A stretch of DNA of 36,604 nucleotides. It comes from an uncultured Oscillospiraceae bacterium (GTDB lineage Bacteria; Bacillota; Clostridia; Oscillospirales; Oscillospiraceae). Position numbers and translations under genes: made by a program. Below the pieces are notes generated by a model that saw only the letters and a program-made list of their open reading frames with translations, was not told the DNA's origin and did not search any database. The DNA is taken from contig CANQXH010000014.1 in assembly GCA_947627745.1 (NCBI GenBank), positions 1 to 36,604 of the forward strand. The letters run 5' to 3'. Positions 7,889 to 16,510 of the stretch are shown here, in pieces; positions within the stretch are counted from its first letter, which is position 1; each line of letters opens with the position of its first letter.

Positions 7889-9899
7889 ATATGTTCCCTT
7901 TATCCCTGAGCCCATCGAGGGACAGGCTGTGCTGGGGAATTTTAACAGAATTCTGAAATACAAGGGTGCCGACGATGTTTCAATGACTATCCAGCGTGGG
8001 ATGCCCCTTTATGAAATGAAAAAGCAGGAGACCGTGGGCGAAAACGCCGGCGGCAATATGGTTATTCGCGGCGAGTGCGTCTCTGCCTGTGCGTACTTAA
8101 AAGAAAATGGCATTCAGGTGGACCTCGTGTATATCGATCCGCCCTTTGCAAGCGGCGCGGATTACGCCAAGAAGGTCTATATCCGCCGCAATCCGAAGGT
8201 GGCGGAAGCCATCACGCAGGCCGAACAGGAGCTTGACAACGACGATCTGAAAGCCTTCGGGGAAAAAATGTACGGCGACGTTTGGGACAAGGAGAAGTAT
8301 CTCAACTGGATGTACGAAAACCTCATGGCCATCAAGTCCGTCATGAGCGAGACGGCCACAATTTTTATTCATTTAGATTATCATATCGGTGCATATGTAA
8401 AAATTCTTTTGGATGAGATTTTTGGAGAAGCAAATTGCATAAACGAAATTATATGGCGTCGAAAAGGTGGTACTGCATTAGGAACGATGAATTCTCTTTC
8501 TGTTGCATATGACAATATCTTTTGGTATGCAAAATCTTCCGAGTATATTATTAATCCGGTTTATACAGAAGCTTCCGAAGAATATATAAATCAACAGTTC
8601 AAATATACTGACGAAGATGGCAGACGATATATGATTACAGTTATGCGAAGCCCAAATCCTCGCCCAAACTTAATGTACGATTATAAAGGTTACAAAATGC
8701 CGCCTAATGGTTGGGCGATTACCCGTGATAAAATGGAAGAGTTAGATCGTTTAGGCTATTTGCATTTTCCAGACTCAAAAGACAAGCAAATATATAAGAA
8801 AATTTATCTTGACGAGTATCAGGGTCAGGCTATAAATAATTTGTGGATAGACATTTCAACATTAAAAGGTAGCAATAGCGAAATAGTTAATTACGCCACA
8901 CAAAAACCTGAAGAGTTATTAGAAAGAGTCTTAACGTTATCTTCAAATGAGAATATGCTCGTCGCCGACTTTTTCGGAGGCAGCGGCGTGACCGCCGCCG
9001 TGGCTGCCAAGCTTGGCCGACGCTTCATTCACTGCGATATTGGCCTGAACTCCATTCAAACCACCCGGGACCGTCTGAAAGCGGACGGCGCGGAGTTTGA
9101 CGTGCTGGAAATCAAGGACGGCGTACAGCTTTACCGCAACCCGGCGCAGACCATGGATAGAATCAAGTCGCTGATCCCCGGCCTGAAAAACGAGGATTCG
9201 CTCGATTCCTTCTGGGAGGGCGCTATTTCCGACAGCAAGCTGGGAACCGTCCCCGTTTATGTGCCGAATCTGATGGACAGCTCCTCCAAGCTGCTTGATA
9301 AGGTGACGATGAACCGCATCCTCCATCAGGCGATCCCAGACCTTGACAGCGACGTCAAAAAAGTCATTGTCTACTACATTGATATTACGGACAAAGACGA
9401 GATCCTGCGGTTTATCAAGGAGGACGACAGCACCACGGTGGAAATCGAGCTGCGCGACCTGAAAACCGTTCTAGACGATGTGATCATCGGCGATTATGCC
9501 CGGTTTCATGTAGAGGAAAACTGCGAGGACCTGTTTGGCGGATACGCCGTTGTCATTGACGGGTTTATGAGCGATCGTGTGCTTTCCAAGATCACTGAGT
9601 TCAACCAAAAAGCTTTCCTGAATTCTTCGGCCCAAAAACCGTACAAGCCCATTGAAATCAGCGAAAGCGGTTTGGAGCTGATCGAATTCTTGAGCGTTGA
9701 CTGTACCGCCACCGAGGGGGAGTGGCACTCCGACAGTGAGATCAAAATTGACAAAAACGGCTATGTAATCGCAAACGGCGTGAAAACAAAAGAATTTTGG
9801 AACGGACAGATTCGCTGTGACAAAAAGCCGCTTCGCCTCAAAATCCGCAACATCTGCGGCGACGAAACAGTGTGGAATGTGAAAAATGGGACGATATAG
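7878..9899 (+). CDS. Site-specific DNA methyltransferase (type III Mod-like)
   Basis: [21 protein letters not shown] (DPPF) followed by [28 protein letters not shown] (FxGxG). This motif order fits a beta-class MTase. Confidence 0.87.
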   Translation: MPIKYVPFIPEPIEGQAVLGNFNRILKYKGADDVSMTIQRGMPLYEMKKQETVGENAGGNMVIRGECVSACAYLKENGIQVDLVYIDPPFASGADYAKKVYIRRNPKVAEAITQAEQELDNDDLKAFGEKMYGDVWDKEKYLNWMYENLMAIKSVMSETATIFIHLDYHIGAYVKILLDEIFGEANCINEIIWRRKGGTALGTMNSLSVAYDNIFWYAKSSEYIINPVYTEASEEYINQQFKYTDEDGRRYMITVMRSPNPRPNLMYDYKGYKMPPNGWAITRDKMEELDRLGYLHFPDSKDKQIYKKIYLDEYQGQAINNLWIDISTLKGSNSEIVNYATQKPEELLERVLTLSSNENMLVADFFGGSGVTAAVAAKLGRRFIHCDIGLNSIQTTRDRLKADGAEFDVLEIKDGVQLYRNPAQTMDRIKSLIPGLKNEDSLDSFWEGAISDSKLGTVPVYVPNLMDSSSKLLDKVTMNRILHQAIPDLDSDVKKVIVYYIDITDKDEILRFIKEDDSTTVEIELRDLKTVLDDVIIGDYARFHVEENCEDLFGGYAVVIDGFMSDRVLSKITEFNQKAFLNSSAQKPYKPIEISESGLELIEFLSVDCTATEGEWHSDSEIKIDKNGYVIANGVKTKEFWNGQIRCDKKPLRLKIRNICGDETVWNVKNGTI

Positions 9900-9972
9900 A
9901 ACTTTGTGTTCCCAGCGGCATTTTTGCAGGGCTTTTTGGCGCTGACGAAAGAGAGGGGCAAGGCAGAGCAAT

Positions 9973-10166
9973 AACAGATTTTGAGAGCTTAAAGTCCTCA
10001 TGACAATCTAAAGGCGATACCCCTCTGGGCGGCCGATGCGGCCATCCCCCAGAGGGGTTCTATGTACTATGTCCAGCCCATTCGCTTGGCCAGATCCAGT
10101 GTGGCGAAGGTGAAACGCTGGCACGGTGTCAATGTTGTCTGTAACGGGTCACCCTCCCGGATTTTC
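9973..10166. repeat. Right copy of the ~195-bp imperfect direct repeat
   Basis: Aligns to 2641-2836. Confidence 0.88.
10020..10057. terminator. Hairpin terminator downstream of the AbrB-like gene
   Basis: CCCCTCTGGGCGGCC-gatgc-GGCCATCCCCCAGAGGGG. Confidence 0.7.
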
Positions 10167-10243
10167 AGGGTGCGGCGGATCTCCTTGGGAATGACGATCC
10201 GGCCAAGATCGTCCACCCTGCGGACGATGCCTGTTGCTTTCAT
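10067..10243 (-). CDS. AbrB/SpoVT-type transcriptional regulator (58 aa)
   Basis: MKATGIVRRVDDLGRIVIPKEIRRTLKIREGDPLQTTLTPCQRFTFATLDLAKRMGWT* with upstream AGGAGAGG. Absent from the supplied ORF track, probably because of length. Confidence 0.9.
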   Translation of the reverse strand: MKATGIVRRVDDLGRIVIPKEIRRTLKIREGDPLQTTLTPCQRFTFATLDLAKRMGWT

Positions 10244-10422
10244 AGTTTTCCTCTCCTTTACCAGTGGCTAGCGCATTTGCTTCCGCTGCTATTGTTTGCA
10301 AGAAAAGGGGATTTATGCGACTGCCACGCCGCCAGGAATTGGATGGCAGGAAAATCACTTGACAAAGCAGTGGGATTTTGCTACACTTCCGGTATAGGTT
10401 GGATTTTTGGAACAGGAGGATG

Positions 10423-10650
10423 GGTTCGATGTTTCCGTTATTCAAAAAGCCCGCCAAGCCGTCCTTTGACCGGACGGGAAAGGAGCCCGTGATTCGGTGC
10501 AGCATCTGCACCGGCGAAAAGGTGGCGGGGTACAAATCGGAGGAGACGGGCCGGTTCACCGAGGTCATGCTGATTCGGGACGACCGGGACCTGGAGGAAT
10601 TTTTGAAAAAAAACGGCTTTACCCGGGAAGAGCTCAAGTATGAGTGGTAA
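10423..10650 (+). CDS. Small conserved hypothetical protein
   Basis: Likely starts at an internal Met: MGSMFPLFKKPAKPSFDRTGKEPVIRCSICTGEKVAGYKSEETGRFTEVMLIRDDRDLEEFLKKNGF...; upstream AGGAGG. Confidence 0.65.
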   Translation, partial: GSMFPLFKKPAKPSFDRTGKEPVIRCSICTGEKVAGYKSEETGRFTEVMLIRDDRDLEEFLKKNGFTREELKYEW

Positions 10651-13317
10651 ATTGGAAAAGGGCCCCCGGCTGGAAAGCGGCAGCTTCCCAGCCGGGGGTT
10701 TCGTTTTGCGTCTGGAGCATTTCATGGAGGTGACGGCGGAGGCGGACAGGGCCTCGGCAAAGGCAGCGCAGTCCTCCCGGGAGATGCCCTGCTCCCCGTC
10801 CATGTCGATGGCGGCGCACAGCTCCTGAAAGAAGGCCCGGAACGCCTGCTTTTCCGTTTCCTCAGGACCGACCCAATTCTCCGGGTCGGCGCCGGCGGCC
10901 AGCGCGGATAGAAACGCGGGGGTGAGCAGATCCCGCTTTTGTACCAGCTCCCGATAGGCGCCGGGGAACCGGCTTTGCATGCACAGCAGGGCGAACATGG
11001 TCAGCCGCCGCTGGCGGGAAGCGAAGGCGGCCTCGCCCATCACGCTTCGCAGAAGCTGCAGGGAGCTGAACAGCCGCTCCAGGGCCTTGGGGTCGGGGCC
11101 TACGGAGAGGATCGCCAGCTGGCTGTAATGCCCCAGCTCCTCCGGGTCCTGGGGGCGGATATTTGCCCGGCCCAGATTGTCTTCCACATATTTGGGCACG
11201 TCAAAGCTGCTCTGGAGCACCCGGAATCCCGTTTTAAAGAGCTTGTCGAAATAGGCCCCGCCGTTTTCGCCTCTTCCTTCCATCCCCTGGATGACCTGCT
11301 CCCGATCCACTGCCGCGATGAACACGCAGCCGGGGCAGTCCAGATAATAGCGCATGGCGTCCAGCAGCTCCACCGCCTGAGCAGGGGAAAGCCGATTGAG
11401 GCCGTCTACAAAGAAGAGGACCCGCCCGTTTCCGGCACTGGCCTTGCGCTTGACCAGGGCTTGGAACTGCTTGACCTTCTGCTCCAGGGAGTTGTCGGGA
11501 TCCGTTCCGAAAAGGGCGTTGGTCAGGGTTTGGCTGTCCGCCGCGCCCTTGAGAAACAATCCGGAGGCGATGCCGATGACCCCCTTGGTCAGCAGCTTGG
11601 CCCGGGACTTGGCCTCCGCGCTGCCCGCGCCCTCCAGAAGCTCGATGAGGTTGCCGCCCAGGAGCAGGGGAAGCTGCTCCCTGGGGATGGGTTGGGAGAA
11701 CTGCCAGGTGTTGAGCCAGAACACGTTTCCGCTGAGACTGTCGTGGACCATCCGCAGAAAGCTGCCGCTGCCGGATTCCCAGTCCCCCTGGATCGCGATG
11801 GCCATCGGCGTCCCGCATTGCTCCACAAAATTATGAATCCCGTCGATCAGCGTCCTGAACTGGCTCCGTTCCACGCCGGCGGCTTTCCGCTCCGCCCGCT
11901 CCGCGGAGGGGGCCTCCACCGCCGGCGGCGTCTCCGGCGGAACCTCCGGAAGGGCCTGGGGGGCGGCTGTTTCCACCGGCGGGAGGAGGACCAGCCGGCA
12001 GTCGGGGCAGCGCTCCGCCAGGAAACCTGCCAATTGGACCTGCTCCGCCGCAGACCGCTCATAGTCGGGGCTGGTCCGGCTGACGCCGAAGGGGAAGCTA
12101 CCGAAGCGGACCGATATCTCCACCGGTTCTCCGCCGGTTTGGAGGGTCAGCAGGACCCCCAGCTCCGAAACCCGTTCCTCGCCGGTTTTGCCGGCGGGGG
12201 CTGACAGCAGGGCGCTGACCAGGTCCCGGCCGGCCGCTGTTTCCACCATCTCCGCCTGGACAAGATCGGCTAATTTGTATTCCTCGGAGATCTCCCGGCT
12301 ATTTTGGCGAAGCACATGAAATACGCCCCGCTCCGGGTTGATCTCCAGCGTCTCATCGGACCCGAAGGAACAGTCAAAGCCCTGGGTCCGCTGGGCTTCA
12401 TAGGGCGCGATGGCCTTCGTCAGAAAATCGAGGACCTGGGCCCGGAAATCCGGGTCCATGGGGAACAGCTTGCTGGTGCCGTCGGTCAGGGCGGTCTCTA
12501 GGCTGTCTTCATAGGTGTAAACCGCCCGGATCTCCGGGAAGGGGACAACCTCCTGCTGCCCGGCGCTCCCGAGAAATTCCAGCCGGTCGGCATAGATATT
12601 GAGGGTGCCCTGGCCCCGGGGAAAGGAAAAGAGGATGCCCATGGCCAGGAGCCGGGCCTTCCGCTCCTCCGCGAAGGGCGTCAGCGCCGTCTGGAAAAAG
12701 GCGGAGACCTCCTCCCGCAGCTCTTTTTCCACGGTATAGGCCCGCCGGGTCCCGTCGTACATGGTAAATTCCAGAACGCCCAGGCCGGTCACCTGGGCCG
12801 TTTTCACGTCCCGGTAGAAGACGCTTTCTTTTTTTCCGGCGGGGGTCGTGTAATCGCACCGGTCGTCCAGGAGATTCAGTAGGCCATTGCTGAGCACGCC
12901 GCCCAGGCCCGAGGGGCTGCTGGGGAAGGAAAAGCGGACGCCCTGCTCCTGAAGAAGGCCCTTTCGCTGTTCCAGATAGGGCTTGACGGCCTGATCGATC
13001 ACATAAAACGCCTCGTGAAGGTTCTTCCGGTTCACCACGCAGGCTTCCGTCCGCCCGTCCTCCATGATAAAATTAATGCGGTCCAGTCCCTTCCGGACCG
13101 CCGCCAGGGAAGCGTAACGGAAGGTCATTTTCTGCACCGGGCTTACAACAAACTCTACCTTGTCCCGGTAGACCAGCAGCTTGCCGGATTTCAGCAGGCC
13201 CTTTACCTCGCACTGGTAGATGGGAAGTCCCGAATCCTCCTCCGAGACTTTTTCCCCGCAGCGGGGGCAGAACGCCGCCCCTTCCTCCAGTTCATTGCCG
13301 CATTTGACGCATCGCAT
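10438..13317 (-). CDS. Zinc-ribbon / tandem PH-like repeats / KAP-like P-loop domain protein
   Basis: MRCVKCGNELEEGAAFCPRCGEK zinc ribbon; repeated [Y/F]-x-DGT...PYxExRKxxLLxxGxxFSFP modules; KAP-like IQGDWESGSGSFLRMV and VLFFVDGLNRLSPAQAVELLDAMRYYLDCPGCVFIAAVDREQV. The 3' boundary is uncertain because the frame reads through the terminator. Confidence 0.75.
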   Translation of the reverse strand: MRCVKCGNELEEGAAFCPRCGEKVSEEDSGLPIYQCEVKGLLKSGKLLVYRDKVEFVVSPVQKMTFRYASLAAVRKGLDRINFIMEDGRTEACVVNRKNLHEAFYVIDQAVKPYLEQRKGLLQEQGVRFSFPSSPSGLGGVLSNGLLNLLDDRCDYTTPAGKKESVFYRDVKTAQVTGLGVLEFTMYDGTRRAYTVEKELREEVSAFFQTALTPFAEERKARLLAMGILFSFPRGQGTLNIYADRLEFLGSAGQQEVVPFPEIRAVYTYEDSLETALTDGTSKLFPMDPDFRAQVLDFLTKAIAPYEAQRTQGFDCSFGSDETLEINPERGVFHVLRQNSREISEEYKLADLVQAEMVETAAGRDLVSALLSAPAGKTGEERVSELGVLLTLQTGGEPVEISVRFGSFPFGVSRTSPDYERSAAEQVQLAGFLAERCPDCRLVLLPPVETAAPQALPEVPPETPPAVEAPSAERAERKAAGVERSQFRTLIDGIHNFVEQCGTPMAIAIQGDWESGSGSFLRMVHDSLSGNVFWLNTWQFSQPIPREQLPLLLGGNLIELLEGAGSAEAKSRAKLLTKGVIGIASGLFLKGAADSQTLTNALFGTDPDNSLEQKVKQFQALVKRKASAGNGRVLFFVDGLNRLSPAQAVELLDAMRYYLDCPGCVFIAAVDREQVIQGMEGRGENGGAYFDKLFKTGFRVLQSSFDVPKYVEDNLGRANIRPQDPEELGHYSQLAILSVGPDPKALERLFSSLQLLRSVMGEAAFASRQRRLTMFALLCMQSRFPGAYRELVQKRDLLTPAFLSALAAGADPENWVGPEETEKQAFRAFFQELCAAIDMDGEQGISREDCAAFAEALSASAVTSMKCSRRKTKPPAGKLPLSSRGPFSNLPLILELFPGKAVFFQKFLQVPVVPNQHDLGEPARLLRFVPRHLFAGADAAPNHGLLSRPVKGRLGGLFE
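10663..10698. terminator. Hairpin terminator between convergent genes
   Basis: CCCCCGGCTGG...CCAGCCGGGGG with T tracts. Confidence 0.75.
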
Positions 13318-13424
13318 GGGCCGTCCTCCTTCTGCTTCCATTGGAATACGTCCATTATACTTGGTTTTTCACCGCTTTTCAACCCTGGGGAGGGGCGCGG
13401 GAAACATTTTACGGAAAACAAAAA

Positions 13425-13450
13425 GCGCCCCCAGCCACAAGGCCGGGGGC
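13425..13450. terminator. Hairpin terminator after the GT8 gene
   Basis: GCGCCCCCAGCC-acaa-GGCCGGGGGC with a T tract on the minus strand. Confidence 0.65.
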
Positions 13451-13473
13451 GAACGTATGAAAAATGCTTGAGG

Positions 13474-14307
13474 TCAGGCATGCGCCCCGGCTTCCAGCTC
13501 CGCCAGGCGCATATAGTGCTTGTAGAGGATGGTGAATCGCTGGGCTGATCGGGTCTTCCAGGGCTTCTGCTTGCCGCAGAAGTGGAGGAACACCGTGTTT
13601 TTCAGGACATAGTCCATCTGGTACCGGCCCTCGCTTTTGAGCAGATAGGCGGAGTAGTACCGGGCGTCGTAATTCCACACCGCGTCGTTGATGGGCAGGG
13701 TATTTTCTCCGTAGAGCAGATTGAACACGTCCTGATCTGGCAGAAGCAGCAGCTCCGGCTGCTCCCGGACGCAGCGAAAAAGGTCCTCCGCCCGGACCAG
13801 GGAGCGGGCCTTGCCCAGATCCATCAGCAGAACGCCGGTATTAAAGTAATCCGTCTCATTTCCCAGCCGCAGCTGGTTGACGTCGTTGATCAGCTCAAAA
13901 ATACCGCTGTGGGAGGCGGCGGCGAAGGCGGCGTCTCCCAGGGCCAGCTCCCAAAGGGGCCGGACGGGGTTGATGTTCAGAATATCCGGGTCCAGGTACA
14001 GCACCCGGTCCAGGCCCTCCGGCAGCAGCAGGGGTGATAGAAGACGGTAGTACATCTCCTGGGGGTACTGCTTGGACACCGGAGCCCCAGCGAAAAGGGC
14101 AGGGTCGATCGCCACCGGGGTCAGCGTCATGTCCAGATTGCCGCAGTAGGCCGCCAGGTCGTCCAGCGCCTCCCGCGGGATGGCGCTGTGGAGCAGCCAG
14201 ATGTAGAACCGCTCTGCCGGGTTGTTCACCGCCAGGGACTTGGCCAGCACCTGGAAGGGCGGGATGTAATTTTTGTCAAAGGTGACCAAAAGGTGAATGG
14301 GATCCAT
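13474..14307 (-). CDS. Glycosyltransferase family 8 protein
   Basis: MDPIHLLVTFDKNYIPPFQVLAKSL...YYRLLSPLLLPEGLDRVLYLDPDILN...YFNTGVLLMDLGKAR. Confidence 0.9.
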   Translation of the reverse strand: MDPIHLLVTFDKNYIPPFQVLAKSLAVNNPAERFYIWLLHSAIPREALDDLAAYCGNLDMTLTPVAIDPALFAGAPVSKQYPQEMYYRLLSPLLLPEGLDRVLYLDPDILNINPVRPLWELALGDAAFAAASHSGIFELINDVNQLRLGNETDYFNTGVLLMDLGKARSLVRAEDLFRCVREQPELLLLPDQDVFNLLYGENTLPINDAVWNYDARYYSAYLLKSEGRYQMDYVLKNTVFLHFCGKQKPWKTRSAQRFTILYKHYMRLAELEAGAHA

Positions 14308-14312
14308 GGGCG

Positions 14313-14738
14313 TCAGTTTTTCCTTTCAAAGCGGTTGCCGCACTTGGGGCAGGTGATGGCGATGGTCTTTCCCTTCTCCGGTTTGGGGACGCGGATGGTG
14401 ACGTGGCAGCTGGGGCAGGTATAGTAGCGGTGGGTCTTCCGATCCCGCCAGCGGTTTTTTACCAGGTTCCACTTCTGCCGGAAACGACCAAAGAACCGAA
14501 GATACGCTTCCCGCTCCTGCCGCCGCTTCAGGGTGTTCCGGGACAGGATTCGGAAGCTGGACCAGATGAGCAGCCCCAGGGCCAGGAAGTAGAGGAAAAA
14601 CAACTGCCTTACCAGGGCAGACAGGACCAGCAGCACCAGCGCCGCGATGGAGAGAAAACTAGAAAGCTCGTCGGCCCCGTAACGCCCCGCCATAAAGGAG
14701 CGGAACCCGTCTGAGAAACGCCGGAAAAAGTTTTTCAT
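14313..14738 (-). CDS. Hypothetical membrane protein with C-terminal zinc ribbon
   Basis: Two hydrophobic stretches, then CPSCH...CPKCGNRF. Confidence 0.7.
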   Translation of the reverse strand: MKNFFRRFSDGFRSFMAGRYGADELSSFLSIAALVLLVLSALVRQLFFLYFLALGLLIWSSFRILSRNTLKRRQEREAYLRFFGRFRQKWNLVKNRWRDRKTHRYYTCPSCHVTIRVPKPEKGKTIAITCPKCGNRFERKN

Positions 14739-14832
14739 GTGACCGCCTCCGTTTTGCCCTTATCATACCAGGCAATTCTGAACAATGTATGACGGACTGG
14801 AAAAAAGCGGAGGATTTTTTACGGAAAACCTC

Positions 14833-14879
14833 TTGACAATTATTACGGTTAGTGATATAGTAATTACAGTAAACGTAAT
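14833..14879 (+). promoter_or_regulatory. Promoter plus inverted-repeat operator of the PadR operon
   Basis: TTGACA-17-TATAGT; inverted repeat ATTACGGTTA (842-851) / TAAACGTAAT (870-879) straddles the -10; GTAATTAC core. Confidence 0.65.
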
Positions 14880-14894
14880 AAGGAGGGAAGGGAA

Positions 14895-15218
14895 TTGCGG
14901 GACTATGCCAAGGGCGGCGCGTTGACGGAAGTGACGTTTTACATCCTGCTCTCCCTGTACACCCCGAAGCACGGGTACGCGGTGATGCAGTTCATCGAGG
15001 AGGAGACCCACGGGCGGCTGGCGCTGGGAGCGGGGACGCTGTACGGCGCCCTGAATGCCCTGCTGGAAAAGGGCTGGATCGCCCCTTATGGGGAGGCCGA
15101 AGGCCGGAAGAAGGAGTATTGCGTCACCCCCCTGGGGCGGGAGAGAGCGGAACGGGAGTTACAGAGGCTGCGGGCGCTGGCGGAGACGGCCAGCCGGATC
15201 ATAGGAGGCACGACATGA
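14895..15218 (+). CDS. PadR-family transcriptional regulator (TTG start)
   Basis: LTEVTFYILLSLYTPKHGYAVMQFIEEETHGRLALGAGTLYGALNALLEKGWI. Confidence 0.9.
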   Translation: MRDYAKGGALTEVTFYILLSLYTPKHGYAVMQFIEEETHGRLALGAGTLYGALNALLEKGWIAPYGEAEGRKKEYCVTPLGRERAERELQRLRALAETASRIIGGTT

Positions 15219-15802
15219 GCAAGAAATGCTATCGATTTTTCGGCGGGGCCCTGGCTGCCCAGGAAAAATGGCTGAACCGGATGGCCGCCCGAGGCTTCCG
15301 GCTGGTAAGGACGGAAAAGCTCCTCTATGAATTGGAGGCGTGCGAGCCTGGGAAGTATGAGTACCGGGTGGAGTTTGTGGGCCAGAAGTCCCGGAAGGAC
15401 GCGGAGGACTACCGCCAATTCTTGGAGGATCTGGGCTATCGGACGTTCTACAAGAATATCAACCTCAACTATTCCGTGGGCAAGGTCCGCTGGCGGCCCT
15501 GGGCGGAGCCGGGGGGCCGGATCGCCACCAACGCCACCACCTATAACCGGGAGCTGCTGATCGTGGAGAAGGAGGCGGATGGCAAGCCTTTTGAGCTGCA
15601 CACCACCTACGAAGACCAGATCGCCTGCGCCGGAGTGCTGCGGGGCCCCTGGCTGTGCATAGCCGCGATGTTTGTGTTTTTCGGTGTGGTGTTCCCCCAT
15701 GTGATCTTTTGGGTATTGGCGGCGCTTTTCGCCCTTCCGGCGCTGTATTACCAGGCGCGGATCTGGAGGCTTCGCCGGGAAGCCAAGACAAAGGAGTGGT
15801 AG
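15215..15802 (+). CDS. DUF2812 domain membrane protein
   Basis: MSKKCYRFFGGALAAQEKWLNRMAARGFRLV...; ATGA overlap with padR; C-terminal TM segments. Confidence 0.8.
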   Translation: MSKKCYRFFGGALAAQEKWLNRMAARGFRLVRTEKLLYELEACEPGKYEYRVEFVGQKSRKDAEDYRQFLEDLGYRTFYKNINLNYSVGKVRWRPWAEPGGRIATNATTYNRELLIVEKEADGKPFELHTTYEDQIACAGVLRGPWLCIAAMFVFFGVVFPHVIFWVLAALFALPALYYQARIWRLRREAKTKEW

Positions 15803-15804
15803 GA

Positions 15805-16398
15805 ATGGAGAAGAAATCTAGACAGCCCGTTCTGCGGAGTGTCCTGTTCACCGCCGTGCTGGTCGTTGTTCTTGTGGCGGCGGTGCTGGTGGCCAACTAC
15901 TTTGGTATTGGGACCATGCGCTCCGCGCTCCGTGTTGGGTATTCTGACACGGAGAGCCGCCAGAGCTGGTCGGCCAGCTATACCCTGCTGAGCGGCTGGA
16001 TGCGGCGCACCCTCTATCCCGAGGGGGACGTCCTCCAGGTGGAGGTCAAAACCGACGCCGGGACCCTTTCCATGGAGATGTGGGACAGGGAGGGGAATCT
16101 GATTTTCTCCCAGCAGGATATGAACGGGGTCTATCAGGTGCCGGCAGCGGGCAAGGTGATAGTCAAGATCACCGCCCAGGACCACCGGGGCAGCTTTTCC
16201 ATCACGCGGCGGCCAGTGGCCGCGGACAATGCGCACGGGGATGGTGCTAATCGCTCTATCTGCTGGGCGCGCCCGGGCGGCCAGTGGCCGCTGACAATGC
16301 GCACGGGGCGGGCAGGGCCCGCGGCCAGTGCGCACCGGGATAGTGCGAATCGTTACACCTCCTGGGCATGCCCGGTATCGTTTTTGCGGCGAAGCTAA
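15805..16398 (+). CDS. Hypothetical membrane-anchored protein with repeat-derived C-terminus
   Basis: MEKKSRQPVLRSVLFTAVLVVVLVAAVLVANYFG N-terminal TM. The final ~60 codons coincide with imperfect DNA repeats. Confidence 0.6.
   Translation: MEKKSRQPVLRSVLFTAVLVVVLVAAVLVANYFGIGTMRSALRVGYSDTESRQSWSASYTLLSGWMRRTLYPEGDVLQVEVKTDAGTLSMEMWDREGNLIFSQQDMNGVYQVPAAGKVIVKITAQDHRGSFSITRRPVAADNAHGDGANRSICWARPGGQWPLTMRTGRAGPAASAHRDSANRYTSWACPVSFLRRS
16209..16376. repeat. Three tandem imperfect repeats beginning GCGGCCAGTG
   Basis: Copies start at 16209, 16277 and 16321; share GCGGCCAGTG, GCGCAC.GGG, GTGC.AATCG and CTGGGC..GCCCGG blocks with internal deletions. Confidence 0.75.
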
Positions 16399-16402
16399 AA
16401 TT

Positions 16403-16429
16403 GGCCCCCAGCCCGAAGGGCTGGGGGCC
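16403..16429. terminator. Hairpin terminator
   Basis: GGCCCCCAGCCC-gaa-GGGCTGGGGGCC. Confidence 0.8.
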
Positions 16430-16510
16430 TTCCCTATTGACATTCCGAGGGAAAAGGAGTATGATAAGGTGCCCTTTGGGTATGGATTCTGATATTGGAG
16501 ATCTTCAAAA

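Noticed and set aside
10939-12204. 421-aa plus-strand ORF opposite the KAP-like gene
   Set aside because: Antisense of a frame with zinc ribbon and KAP motifs; no domain signal.
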